Below are positions 1 to 8,958 of a DNA stretch of 64,000 bases, one piece after another. Position 1 is the stretch's first letter, and each line of letters begins with the position of its first letter. The position numbers and the translations under genes were made by a program. This stretch comes from UBA10349 sp003485905 (GTDB lineage Bacteria > Pseudomonadota > Gammaproteobacteria > Arenicellales > Arenicellaceae). Below the pieces are notes generated by a model. It saw nothing but the letters and a program-made list of their open reading frames with translations. It had not been told where the DNA came from and did no database searches. The DNA lies in assembly GCA_943787185.1 (NCBI GenBank), contig CALSLL010000001.1, positions 866,117 through 930,116 on the forward strand, written 5' to 3'.

Positions 1-1
1 A

Positions 2-931
2 TCAATCGAGGTGATCGCAGAAACACAAGCCACACAATCAATTGAGTTAAGAAATGAACTGTCCGGCGTGGTTGCAGAAGTCCGTGTACGAGCTGGCCAA
101 ACCATAAAAAAAGGACAGCTATTTCTAAGCCTTGAGACCATTGAAGAGCAAGCAAAACTAGCGGCCATTCAAGCGAATCTAAAACTTGCAGAAACCGATT
201 ACCGGCGAATGGTTTCTGTTGTAGAAAAAGGGGCAGCTTCTGAATCCAGCAAAGATCAGGCCGAAGCTGTTCGCGATTCACTGCTTGCTGATGCGGGTGA
301 GCTCGAAGCGACAATAAACAAAAAGAATATTCGATCTCCATTTGATGCAATTGCAGGCTTGCACTCACTGGAAGTTGGTCAATATTTAACACCCGGAGAA
401 CTGCTAACCACATTGGTCGGGATCAGCGACGTTTTATGGGTAAATTTTAGTCTCCCACAACAATTAGCAAAATTGAACATAGGCGATCTGATCCAAGTTT
501 CAGCCGACGGATTTTACACCGGAGTGCGTGAGGCTCACATTATTGCGAAAGATTCTGTAGCCAACTCTTCATCGAGAAATGTTCGCTTTCGGGCAGAAAT
601 TAAAAATAGCGATGGCTTGCTTATTTCCGGCATGGCACTGGTTGCACAGGTGCCAACAGGCGCAAAACAAGGTGGACAGGTATTGCCAGTTACAGCTATC
701 CGATACGATAGCAATGGCACATATGTGTACCGATTAGAACCTTTGGAGCCTGGAACTCAGCGGGGTACACACCGCGCTAGAAAGACCTACGTAGAACTTG
801 GTGGAGAGCGCGCGCAGCAAGCACTGGTTCTCGATGGATTAACAGCGGGCGATATCATCGCATCCGTCGGGTCCTTTAAGCTACGTGAGGGCATATTGGT
901 GAATGCCCTATCGCCAGTGTCGCCACTCTAA
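2..931 (+). CDS. RND efflux periplasmic adaptor (HlyD/MFP family), 5'-truncated by window edge
   Basis: Periplasmic adaptor linking an inner-membrane RND pump to an outer-membrane channel. The frame is open to the first base of the window, so the true start, with its signal or anchor segment, lies upstream; the GTG at 11 is probably internal. Visible order: a lipoyl-like half with the typical 'SGVVAEVRVRAGQTIKKGQ' strand pattern (about residues 18-38), an alpha-hairpin (about 45-100), then beta-barrel and membrane-proximal parts. At about 306 visible residues it is shorter than the usual 350-400. The next gene, 46 bases on, is the RND pump, so the two form an operon. The family call is firm; the substrate is unknown. 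Confidence 0.9.
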   Translation, partial: SIEVIAETQATQSIELRNELSGVVAEVRVRAGQTIKKGQLFLSLETIEEQAKLAAIQANLKLAETDYRRMVSVVEKGAASESSKDQAEAVRDSLLADAGELEATINKKNIRSPFDAIAGLHSLEVGQYLTPGELLTTLVGISDVLWVNFSLPQQLAKLNIGDLIQVSADGFYTGVREAHIIAKDSVANSSSRNVRFRAEIKNSDGLLISGMALVAQVPTGAKQGGQVLPVTAIRYDSNGTYVYRLEPLEPGTQRGTHRARKTYVELGGERAQQALVLDGLTAGDIIASVGSFKLREGILVNALSPVSPL

Positions 932-977
932 TCGAGGTTTTAGTAGGCACTCTAGTAAGCGCCCTGACTACTTACCA

Positions 978-3900
978 ATGGACAAACTAAACATCCAATC
1001 CGAGTCCACAGCACGCTGGACCGACCTGTTCGTACATCGACCGATAATCGCGGTGGTTATGTGCATTGCTATTGTGCTGGTTGGGGCCAAGGCGGCAACT
1101 TCAATGCCGATAATAAACTTCCCCGCCATTGAAAGTTCAAATCTGGTTATTCAAACCCCGTATATCGGTGCTTCTGCCGAAGTTGTTCAGGGATTTGTGA
1201 CGGAGCCAATCGAAAGTATTGCTCGCTCAACACCTGGTGTGGACTATGTAGAATCGACCTCGACAGCGGGAATGAGCACCGTCACCGTATGGCTAAGCAT
1301 CAATGAGAACAGCACTGCTGCACTAGCTGAGCTCTCGGCAGGCCTGGAGCAAATTAAATTTATACTCCCTGAAGCGGCGGAGGATCCATCCATATCGATC
1401 ATTCGCGCAGACAGCCCAGCGTCTACTTTCTATCTTGATGTTAAAGCAGTAGATGGTAGCTCTCATTCAGAACTTTCAGACTATATTTCACGCGATATTT
1501 TACCGATTCTTAGCACGATCGATGATGTGAAATCGCTCGATCTCTGGGGTGCTCGTCTACCCGCGATGCGAGTCTGGTTGGATCCAGTCAAAATGGTCAG
1601 TATGAGCGTCAGCGCCCAAGATGTTCAACGTTCTCTAACGCAAAACAATGTTATCGCCACCATTGGCCGCAGCGAGAACAAAAACCAACAGGTCAATCTA
1701 CAGATCAATACATCTCTGGACTCAGTAGAGGACTTTCAAAAGATCGTTATTCGAGATGACGATGGAATCCTAGTACGAATGCAAGACGTCGCCCGCGTGG
1801 AACTCGGACAAGAGGAGGGAGACAATATTGCTCGTCAAAACTTTAATAGCAATGTATTCATTGGCATAAATACCACACCGGGCTCCAATGATATAGCCGT
1901 AGGAAACGAGCTATATAAAACCTTAGAAGATATTAATGACGTTTACGGTGACGTGATCGAAGTTATCGCCGCGAATGACGCTACGCAATACATGCGCGAG
2001 GCGCTTACAGAAATATTCATTACTTTAGCTGAAACCGTATTACTTGTAGGACTCGTAGTGTTTTTATTTGTCGGATCTATTCGCACCGCGTTAGTCCCGC
2101 TGGTCACCATTCCAGTCTCACTGCTAGGCGCAGTTGCTGCAACATCTGCCATGGGGTTTTCACTTAACATCCTAACAATATTAGCTATTGTTCTTTCCGT
2201 AGGCTTAGTCGTTGACGATGCCATTGTTGTAGTCGAAAACGTATCTCGCAAAATGCGCGAGGGACTTGATCGTAAACAGGCGGCACTTCAAAGCTCGCGA
2301 CAGCTGCTATCGCCAATAATCGCAATGACACTTACCCTAGCTACTGTCTATGCGCCCATCGGGTTTTTAACTGGGCTTACTGGGGCGCTGTTTAAAGAGT
2401 TCGCCTTTACCCTCGCGATTGCGGTAGTAATTTCTGGGTTTATGGCATTAACGCTTTCGCCCGTGATGAGTGCCTACGTATGTGCTGAGGGTGGCAAGGA
2501 GGGGCCGTTTACCCTGAAAGTTAATAATTCACTGTTAAAACTCGAATCCCTATATGGGCGGTTACTGGATAAAACTCTAAACAGCAGTCCGCAAATCCTT
2601 TTTATAGCATTATTTTTCACTTTGCTGTTGGCACCAATGTATATGTTTTCGCAACAGGAACTCGCCCCGATAGAAGATCAAAGCACTATAAGATTTGTGG
2701 TAAATGCCTCTCCCGAGTCTTCACTGGCGTCCACCGATTCTGCTATCAATCAACTGGTGCAGATTGGCGCTGACCTTCCAGGTGCACGCAGCATGTGGCA
2801 AATAGTCACCCCAAGTGGAGCGTTCGCGGGCCAACTATTTCATCACTTCGATGATCGTCCGAGTTCCGTACAGGAGATGATCCCTGGGCTATACCAACAA
2901 GTTTCAAAAATTCCGGCGTTACAGATATTTCCCATTCTCTCAGCGCCACTTCCGACGGCCGGTAATTTTCCGGTAGAACTGGTCGTTCAATCAGGCGATT
3001 CCCCAGTAGACATGTTGCCGTACGCGGAGCAGTTAAGAGACAGAGCTATTAGTAGCGGGCTATTCATAACTGCTGACAAGGACCTACAGGTCGACCTACA
3101 GCAAGGTGAATTTATTTTAAATCGTGACCGGGTAGCGGATCTTGGAATGAGCATGTCTGACGTCAGTCAACAAATCGGCTTGCTAATGTCCGGAAACTAC
3201 GTAAATCGATTCGAGCTCGATGGCAAAGCCTATAAAGTAATACCAATGCTCGAGCTCAACGGCAGGCCGGATCCCGACGCGCTCCTGAGCTTGGAGATAC
3301 TAACACCGGACGGCAACAGCGTACCGCTTTCCGGTATTGCCACGTTGCAAAAACAAGCCGCACCAAGGTTTCTACGCAAATTCGAGCAAAAAAATGCCTT
3401 TAGAGTATATGGACTCGTACGCCCTGGAGTCAGTCAAGAACAAGCATTGTCATTTCTGGAGCAATCGACACAAGAGATATTACCCGGCAGTTACACACTC
3501 GATTATGCCGGTGAGTCCAGACAATTACGCCAACAAGGCAACACCTTGTTTGGGGTTCTCGGCTTAGCCTTAATTTTTGTCTTTCTGGTTCTGGCAGTGC
3601 AATTCAACAGCTTTCGCGACCCAATTGTAATTCTTGCTGGTTCTGTACCCCTCGCGCTCAGCGGCGCGATGATCCTTACATTTGTCGGCTGGACCAGTAT
3701 CAACATTTACTCTCAAATTGGGTTCATTACCTTGGTTGGCCTGATCTCCAAAAACGCGATTCTCATCGTTGAGTTCGCCAAGCAATTACAAATGGTAGGC
3801 CTCAGTAAATATGAGGCGATAAGGCAAGCCGCAACCGTTCGGCTGCGCCCTGTGCTTATGACAACCGGTGCAACGGTAATGGGCCACTTCCCTCTGGTTC

Positions 3901-4097
3901 TAGTTTCTGGGGCTGGTGCAGAGGCACGAAATAGCATTGGAATTATCCTCGTTGCAGGCATGCTTATAGGGAGCATTTTTACGTTGGTTGTGCTTCCAAA
4001 TATCTACTTACTTTTTGCTTCCACTCACAAAAAAGGCGAGTGGGGCACAGACGAAAACACAAGCACACCGCCCCCCGAACTAGCCACACAAACATAA
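978..4097 (+). CDS. RND family multidrug efflux transporter (AcrB/MexB-like)
   Basis: Inner-membrane proton-driven efflux pump of about 1039 residues, the normal RND size. An N-terminal membrane helix follows 'FVHRPIIAVVM'; a large periplasmic loop comes next, then a helix bundle with the proton-relay aspartates in 'GLVVDDAIVVVENV', a second periplasmic loop, and C-terminal helices with 'GLISKNAILIVEFA'. The frame is open from 903, but the ATG at 978 (MDKLNIQ) places the first helix where the family has it and leaves the adaptor gene without overlap. It is co-directional with the adaptor. No outer-membrane factor gene follows, so a shared TolC-like channel is inferred. The drug range cannot be read from sequence. 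Confidence 0.95.
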   Translation: MDKLNIQSESTARWTDLFVHRPIIAVVMCIAIVLVGAKAATSMPIINFPAIESSNLVIQTPYIGASAEVVQGFVTEPIESIARSTPGVDYVESTSTAGMSTVTVWLSINENSTAALAELSAGLEQIKFILPEAAEDPSISIIRADSPASTFYLDVKAVDGSSHSELSDYISRDILPILSTIDDVKSLDLWGARLPAMRVWLDPVKMVSMSVSAQDVQRSLTQNNVIATIGRSENKNQQVNLQINTSLDSVEDFQKIVIRDDDGILVRMQDVARVELGQEEGDNIARQNFNSNVFIGINTTPGSNDIAVGNELYKTLEDINDVYGDVIEVIAANDATQYMREALTEIFITLAETVLLVGLVVFLFVGSIRTALVPLVTIPVSLLGAVAATSAMGFSLNILTILAIVLSVGLVVDDAIVVVENVSRKMREGLDRKQAALQSSRQLLSPIIAMTLTLATVYAPIGFLTGLTGALFKEFAFTLAIAVVISGFMALTLSPVMSAYVCAEGGKEGPFTLKVNNSLLKLESLYGRLLDKTLNSSPQILFIALFFTLLLAPMYMFSQQELAPIEDQSTIRFVVNASPESSLASTDSAINQLVQIGADLPGARSMWQIVTPSGAFAGQLFHHFDDRPSSVQEMIPGLYQQVSKIPALQIFPILSAPLPTAGNFPVELVVQSGDSPVDMLPYAEQLRDRAISSGLFITADKDLQVDLQQGEFILNRDRVADLGMSMSDVSQQIGLLMSGNYVNRFELDGKAYKVIPMLELNGRPDPDALLSLEILTPDGNSVPLSGIATLQKQAAPRFLRKFEQKNAFRVYGLVRPGVSQEQALSFLEQSTQEILPGSYTLDYAGESRQLRQQGNTLFGVLGLALIFVFLVLAVQFNSFRDPIVILAGSVPLALSGAMILTFVGWTSINIYSQIGFITLVGLISKNAILIVEFAKQLQMVGLSKYEAIRQAATVRLRPVLMTTGATVMGHFPLVLVSGAGAEARNSIGIILVAGMLIGSIFTLVVLPNIYLLFASTHKKGEWGTDENTSTPPPELATQT

Positions 4098-4202
4098 TCC
4101 GGAAAAAATCCGATTTGCACAAGTAAGTGGCGATGTTTGGTGATCCGCCCTAACACTCTTTATACTGGTCGACCTACTTAATAGAATAAAGGGACAGAAC
4201 CC

Positions 4203-5372
4203 ATGTCGATCAATCGAATATTATTTGCAATTCTTGGTACATCACTACTGTTTAGTGGGTACGCGTCCGGCCAGTCTAGCAACCCCTCAGGCAATATCAT
4301 TACAGGCGAAGGGTTTCCGAACAACAACCCCGTGGTATCCAACTCGTGGGGGGAATTACCTGCAGACCGTGTATGGGGTCATACGGCAGGTATTGATATT
4401 GATCCCACCGATGGCAATATCTGGGCTTATGAACGCTGTGCCGCAGGTGGTGGCGGCGTACCCCGCATACCTATCGCCGGCGGTGGTGCTGCCGGTGGCC
4501 CGGTCAATTGCGACAATAACCTGGTTGATCCTATTTTTAAGTTCGACCGCAATACAGGCAAAGTGCTGGCCAATTTTGGTGCTGGGGTATTCACAACACC
4601 CCATGGTATTCACGTAGATCATGAAGGCAACGTTTGGGTTACAGACTTCGCCTCCAATGCCGATGGTACCAAAGGCCAGCAAGTGCATAAGTTCAGCCCG
4701 GCGGGCGAACTGTTAATGAGTTTAGGCGTGGCCGGACAGGCTGGTAACGACAGTGCACACTTCAACCAGCCAAACGATGTAATTGTTGCCTCGGATGGCA
4801 GTATTTTTATATCTGATGGGCATTCTGGACAAGGTATGACAACACTCGCAGCAATAGAAGAGGGCAAGCAAGATAATAAGACAGCCCGCATAATGAAGTT
4901 TGCAGCCGATGGTTCCTTTATAAAAGAATGGGGACAGCTTGGTACGGCTCATGGTGAGTTTCGTACACCTCATGCAATGGAAATTGACTCACAAAATCGT
5001 CTTTGGGTGGCTGATCGCGGAAATCATCGCTTAGAGATATTCGACCTGGAAGGAAATTATCTGGAGTCGCGATATAGCTTTAGTCGCGTCAGCGGAATAT
5101 TTATCACCGATGACGATATGGTCTACGCAATTGACTCAGAATCCGGTCCAATCAACCATATTAATTGGATTGCTGGTGTTCGTGTCGGCCCAATAAACGA
5201 AGACCGGCTAGTTGCCTTTATTCCAGGATACCCAACCGAAACTCGTGGCTACCAGTCTACGGCCGGCGAAGGTGTAGCTGTGGACGCCGACGGCACTGTT
5301 TTCGTTGCCGAAGGGCCGGCCTCAATACCAATTGCTGTCGGCTCTATTACCAGGTATTCCAAGGATAATTAG
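4203..5372 (+). CDS. Exported NHL-repeat six-bladed beta-propeller protein (peptidyl-hydroxyglycine lyase-like)
   Basis: A 389-residue protein with a Sec signal peptide (about residues 1-23, ending 'SGYASGQS'). The mature part is a run of NHL blades: 'TPHGIHVDHEGNVWVTDF', 'QPNDVIVASDGSIFISDG' and 'TPHAMEIDSQNRLWVADR', each followed by a strand such as 'HRLEIFDLEGNYL'. This layout resembles the lyase domain of peptidyl-glycine alpha-amidating enzymes, but many bacterial propellers look alike and the activity is not proven. Likely periplasmic. It has its own 105-base upstream gap and a hairpin after the stop, so it is probably monocistronic. Confidence 0.85.
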   Translation: MSINRILFAILGTSLLFSGYASGQSSNPSGNIITGEGFPNNNPVVSNSWGELPADRVWGHTAGIDIDPTDGNIWAYERCAAGGGGVPRIPIAGGGAAGGPVNCDNNLVDPIFKFDRNTGKVLANFGAGVFTTPHGIHVDHEGNVWVTDFASNADGTKGQQVHKFSPAGELLMSLGVAGQAGNDSAHFNQPNDVIVASDGSIFISDGHSGQGMTTLAAIEEGKQDNKTARIMKFAADGSFIKEWGQLGTAHGEFRTPHAMEIDSQNRLWVADRGNHRLEIFDLEGNYLESRYSFSRVSGIFITDDDMVYAIDSESGPINHINWIAGVRVGPINEDRLVAFIPGYPTETRGYQSTAGEGVAVDADGTVFVAEGPASIPIAVGSITRYSKDN

Positions 5373-5379
5373 CGGCTCG

Positions 5380-5422
5380 AACGGGATTTGGGGAGATATT
5401 AAGTCTTACCCCAACCCCGTTT
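5380..5422 (+). terminator. Imperfect terminator-like hairpin after the NHL gene
   Basis: A GC-rich arm beginning AACGGG at 5380 pairs imperfectly with an arm ending CCCCGTT at 5421, with a bulge and a loop of about 15 nt. The run of T after it is short, so termination strength is doubtful. Confidence 0.45.
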
Positions 5423-5519
5423 ACTCCTAGACCTGAAATCTATGTTCGACTACAAGAAAGGTCGTTATATACTAGTGTCCACTTAAATCAGAATATTAAA
5501 TTTCTTAGGAGATAGTCGA

Positions 5520-6191
5520 GTGCAAATACGACAAATACTAGCTCTGAGCATGCTCATTGCTGCCCTCCCCGCGCAAAGCCAGAACATGGAACAACAGACC
5601 GATGCAGGTACGCAATGGGACGAAATGTTCAGCAAAAATATGTATCTCTATGGCACAGAGCCGGTTGAGTTCTTGCGGTCTCATATCGATGGTTTAGCCA
5701 AGGGCAAAGCGCTTTGCCTCGCGGCAGGCGAAGGACGCAATGCGGTTTACCTCGCCGAACAGGGTTATGACGTTACCGCTATGGATGCTTCACGGAAAGG
5801 TTTAGAAAAGGCAACGGCGCTGGCAGCTCAACGCGGTGTGACCATTAACACCGAGGTAGGCGATATTCAGGAAGGCTATGAGATGGGTGTTGAAAAATAC
5901 GATCTCATTACGGATTTCTATTACCACGATACCAGCATGTTATCCGCCGTTATGAATGCACTGAAGCCTGGCGGAATGTTTATCCTGCAGAACTTTTCGA
6001 TACAGCAACTCGATACAAATCGTTTCGGACCCAAAAACCCGGATTACTTGGCGAAGCCTAACGAGCTATTAGACTATTTTTCGGGCCACCGAATTATTTA
6101 CTACGAAGATACAATCATCGACCTCGATGAAGGTATGCATCAAGGCCCCGGAGCTGTCATACGAATGATCGTTGTTAAGGAAGAAACGTAA
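5520..6191 (+). CDS. Class I SAM-dependent methyltransferase with N-terminal signal peptide
   Basis: A 223-residue protein. The Rossmann core shows motif I as 'ALCLAAGEGRNAVYLAEQG' (about residues 62-80), followed by the acidic 'VTAMDAS' and the later 'ALKPGGMFILQNF'. It resembles TehB-like small-molecule methyltransferases. The GTG start at 5520 follows AGGAG (5507-5511) at good spacing, and the first 20 residues (ending 'ALPAQSQ') look like a cleavable Sec signal. That is odd, because SAM is not known in the periplasm. An internal ATG at 5586 ('MEQQTDAG') would give a cytosolic enzyme. The acceptor substrate is unknown. Confidence 0.8.
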   Translation: MQIRQILALSMLIAALPAQSQNMEQQTDAGTQWDEMFSKNMYLYGTEPVEFLRSHIDGLAKGKALCLAAGEGRNAVYLAEQGYDVTAMDASRKGLEKATALAAQRGVTINTEVGDIQEGYEMGVEKYDLITDFYYHDTSMLSAVMNALKPGGMFILQNFSIQQLDTNRFGPKNPDYLAKPNELLDYFSGHRIIYYEDTIIDLDEGMHQGPGAVIRMIVVKEET

Positions 6192-6346
6192 GCTAAATAC
6201 TAGGAAAGCAAAATCTAGATCTCTTTGAAATCGAGTATATATCTGATTGACAAGAAATGAAGGCGATCGATTTTACAACTATTGGGTTATATGCCGCTAT
6301 CCGTGAAACTAATTATCTAATTTTCCGCGACTGACGCCTCATATAG

Positions 6347-7660
6347 ATGCGCCCTATGTTTTTTTGGAAGATCTACCCAAATTCTATTCCAATACGAAGG
6401 TTTGATTGGGATTTTTTTTCGGAAAGTAACGGTGGGGTAATATTGAAGGCGCAATCTTTAGGTAAGACTGTGCTTTGCAATACTAGCGCCGCACTTGTTT
6501 TTCAAGAGTGCGATGGAAAAAGAAGTGTTTCGGACATCATCTATGAATTGAGCGAACGATTTCCTATTGCTAAAGCTGAAATCAAGAACGATGTAATTTC
6601 CGGACTTCGCCAACTTAGTAAACTTGGAGTAATCGACCTAAGGAGAAATAGTCAAAATTTATCGAAAGAAGCCAGATCAGCACTAAATATAGCAGTCAAT
6701 GCCGAGACAGAATATTGGCGCTCTAGTGACGGCTGGTCACCGTCTGAATTGCTGACTTTTGCTCAGAAACACAACTTTATCGCCTTTACTATTAAGAACG
6801 GAGATACAACGTTTGAGTGGAATGGGCACGAGCATGGTCGACCGAAGGTTCTTCGCAAGTTTTTGCATCAGGTCGCAGTGCGGGAGCCATCACTGAAAGG
6901 CACTTTCGTCGTAAGCGCAGACGATGGCATGTATAAATCCAAGCATAGATTCCCTGTTTTAACCTGTTCGAAGGCACAAAACGATAGTAAATCGATGGTC
7001 CTCATACCTGATTTTTATTATATGGCTGGCTATGATGCCCTGAGTAAAAGGATCGAGACTGCTATCCAGAAATATCCATGGCAGAATAAAACTGATCTCG
7101 GAATTTGGCGTGGTTCTCCGACCGGGGGAGTGAGCATTAAGGAAAATTGGGGGGAACTTCCCAGGACACGATTATGTCTTTAGGCGAAACAGCAACCGGA
7201 ATTGGTTGATGCGAAACTTGTAAATTTTGCTCAATGTTCAGAATCGGCAACAGAACCAATTGCAGCGGCGAGTATTATCGGGGAGCGGTTAGGGGAGGAA
7301 GAGCAGATTGCATATAAATATCTGCTGAATATGGATGGAAACAGCTGTTCTTGGGCAGGTAGCTGGTGGAAACTCCTATCAAACAGCCTAATGATTCAGG
7401 TTTACGGTGACGTTGAACCTAAGAACGGACACAAATGGATGCAGTGGTACCACCACTGGTTAAACGAGAACGAGCACTATATAAGTTGTGAGTTAGATGG
7501 GCTTGAATCAAAAATGAATTGGGCAAGGGAAAATGACGTTCAGTGCTCGGATATTGCTGCACGAGCGAGTGATTTTGTGAAAGAGTATTTGAACCGTGAT
7601 ATGGGCATTGCTTACACCGCTTTATTGTTAAAACGTTTGAGTAAAATGGAAAAACAATAG
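6347..7660 (+). pseudogene. PqqD-like domain fused to GT90 (CAP10/Rumi-like) glycosyltransferase, split by in-frame TAG
   Basis: Two open stretches, 6347-7183 and 7202-7660, lie in the same frame and are parted only by TAG at 7181-7183. Read through it, the sequence runs 'RLCL*AKQQPELVDAKLVNF', as expected for an uninterrupted GT90 protein. Residues about 30-100 look PqqD-like (RiPP-recognition fold: 'LCNTSAALVFQECDGKRSVS'). GT90 features follow: 'IWRGSPTG' just before the stop and 'YKYLLNMDGNSCSWAG', 'LLSNSLMIQVYGD' after it. TTG to TAG is the simplest origin. TAG ends several other genes here, so general recoding is unlikely. The region is AT-rich relative to its neighbours. Nonsense-inactivated gene is preferred; programmed readthrough is the alternative. 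Confidence 0.75.
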
Positions 7661-7750
7661 ATCAGTGTAGAAGATTATATTCGGAATAATGGCAACGTTA
7701 TTCAAGAGGGAGGATGCTTTAAGGAACAAAGAATATTTTTCCATGCACTA

Positions 7751-8212
7751 TTGTTGGTTTACCCCAAGATAAAGAAAGTAATGGAAATTGGTTTTAATTC
7801 TGGCTCGGCTACGGATACCATACTTTCAACACGAGACGATATAAAAGCCGTTTCCTTTGACATAATGCATTGGGATTATGTCTACTGCGCTAAGAAGTAT
7901 ATTGACAAAATGTATCTAGGCAGACATCCCCTAGTTTCAGCCGACTCAACCAAAACAATACCAAAGCATACGCCTGACACAAAGTCTGATCTAATTTTTA
8001 TTGATGGTGGTCATTCACTCCCGACACCGAGTTTAGACCTGAAAAATAGTAAGCGCTTGTCTCATGCAGGAACGTTAATCGTGATGGATGATTATTGTTT
8101 AGTGCACGGAATCCATGTGATGAAAGCTTGGGATGATGCAGTTAAGAAAAGAGTCATAAATCAAATTGGTGATCGAAGGTATTTAGAGATAATTAACGAG
8201 GGTGGGTTGTAG
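7751..8212 (+). CDS. Class I SAM methyltransferase (Methyltransf_24-like), start unresolved
   Basis: SAM-binding core 'VMEIGFNSGSATDTIL' and the late motif 'SDLIFIDGGHSLPTPSLDL', then 'GTLIVMDDY'. The first usable start is TTG at 7751, but coding-like sequence extends in frame back to 7661 ('ISVEDYIRNNGNVIQ'), directly after the TAG that ends the GT90 reading. No ATG or GTG start exists in that extension, so this may be the C-terminal part of a longer protein, or a gene that lost its start. It is homologous by eye to the methyltransferase at 63303-63932 ('EVGFNGGHSAALFF', 'IHIDGGHG'). Possible partner of the adjacent glycosyltransferase; the substrate is unknown. Confidence 0.7.
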   Translation: MLVYPKIKKVMEIGFNSGSATDTILSTRDDIKAVSFDIMHWDYVYCAKKYIDKMYLGRHPLVSADSTKTIPKHTPDTKSDLIFIDGGHSLPTPSLDLKNSKRLSHAGTLIVMDDYCLVHGIHVMKAWDDAVKKRVINQIGDRRYLEIINEGGL

Positions 8213-8372
8213 GAAAATATGCTCATTTGAAATGAAGGACCTAGAAAAACGAAATTCCACGTTGGTAAGATAATTTGGACAAAACACCCATCGTATACAC
8301 AGAGCTGTCACTCACGAGATAGTGCTAGTATTAAATAATGGAAGCTAGGTACGATAACCATGAGGAGAAAAT

Positions 8373-8768
8373 ATGCCGGTAAGTGGTGAATGCTTTTGTG
8401 GAAGTGTTAAGTATAAAATCGAAGGCACCCTAAAAGATGCCAGATCTTGCCACTGCTCTCGTTGTCGAAAAGCGTTTAGCTCACAAGCGTCGTCTTACGC
8501 GCTAGTAAAGCCTGAGGAGTTTAAATGGTTACGAGGCGAAGAGTTGCTTTCCAGCTATGAATCACAACCGGGCTTTGGCTTACAGTTTTGTGGTAAGTGC
8601 GGCTCCACATTGTGTGGTACTTATAAGGGCTCAATCCATGGTGTTACATTGGGCTGTCTCAACGGTAGCCCTGACGTCGAAGTTGGCTATCATATTTTTG
8701 TCGACTCTAAAGCAACATGGGAAATAATCCCCAAAGGTGTTAAAACTTATAGCGAAGGAGCACCGTAA
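8373..8768 (+). CDS. GFA (glutathione-dependent formaldehyde-activating)/CENP-V fold zinc protein
   Basis: A 131-residue protein with the cysteine pattern of the GFA family: 'GECFCGSVKY' near the N-terminus, 'SCHCSRCRKAFSS' (about 28-40) and 'FCGKCGSTLCG' (about 72-82). These cysteines bind structural and catalytic zinc. Family members are cytosolic; many have no proven reaction, so 'formaldehyde-activating' is a family name rather than a function. The ATG start follows 'GAGGAG' at good distance. It stands alone between the AT-rich pocket and the esterase gene. Confidence 0.88.
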   Translation: MPVSGECFCGSVKYKIEGTLKDARSCHCSRCRKAFSSQASSYALVKPEEFKWLRGEELLSSYESQPGFGLQFCGKCGSTLCGTYKGSIHGVTLGCLNGSPDVEVGYHIFVDSKATWEIIPKGVKTYSEGAP

Positions 8769-8958
8769 AATATAGAACCAAACGAAGCATTGGGTTCAGA
8801 CCCGATTGATATCGCCAATTCGTTCATTATTCAGTATTTTCAGGCTTATAGTGTAATCAGGCGTAAATGTGAACTATTGCTAGCTTAGTGGTTTTCTGTT
8901 TAATTTGAGCAGTACGTAAACTAGTAAACCTTTTTAACTATTCAAACCGGAATATTTT

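Noticed and set aside
6347..8212. Genome-wide recoding of TAG as an explanation for the in-frame ambers
   Set aside because: TAG serves as the normal stop of other intact genes in the window (for example at 5372, 10440, 11272 and 22896).
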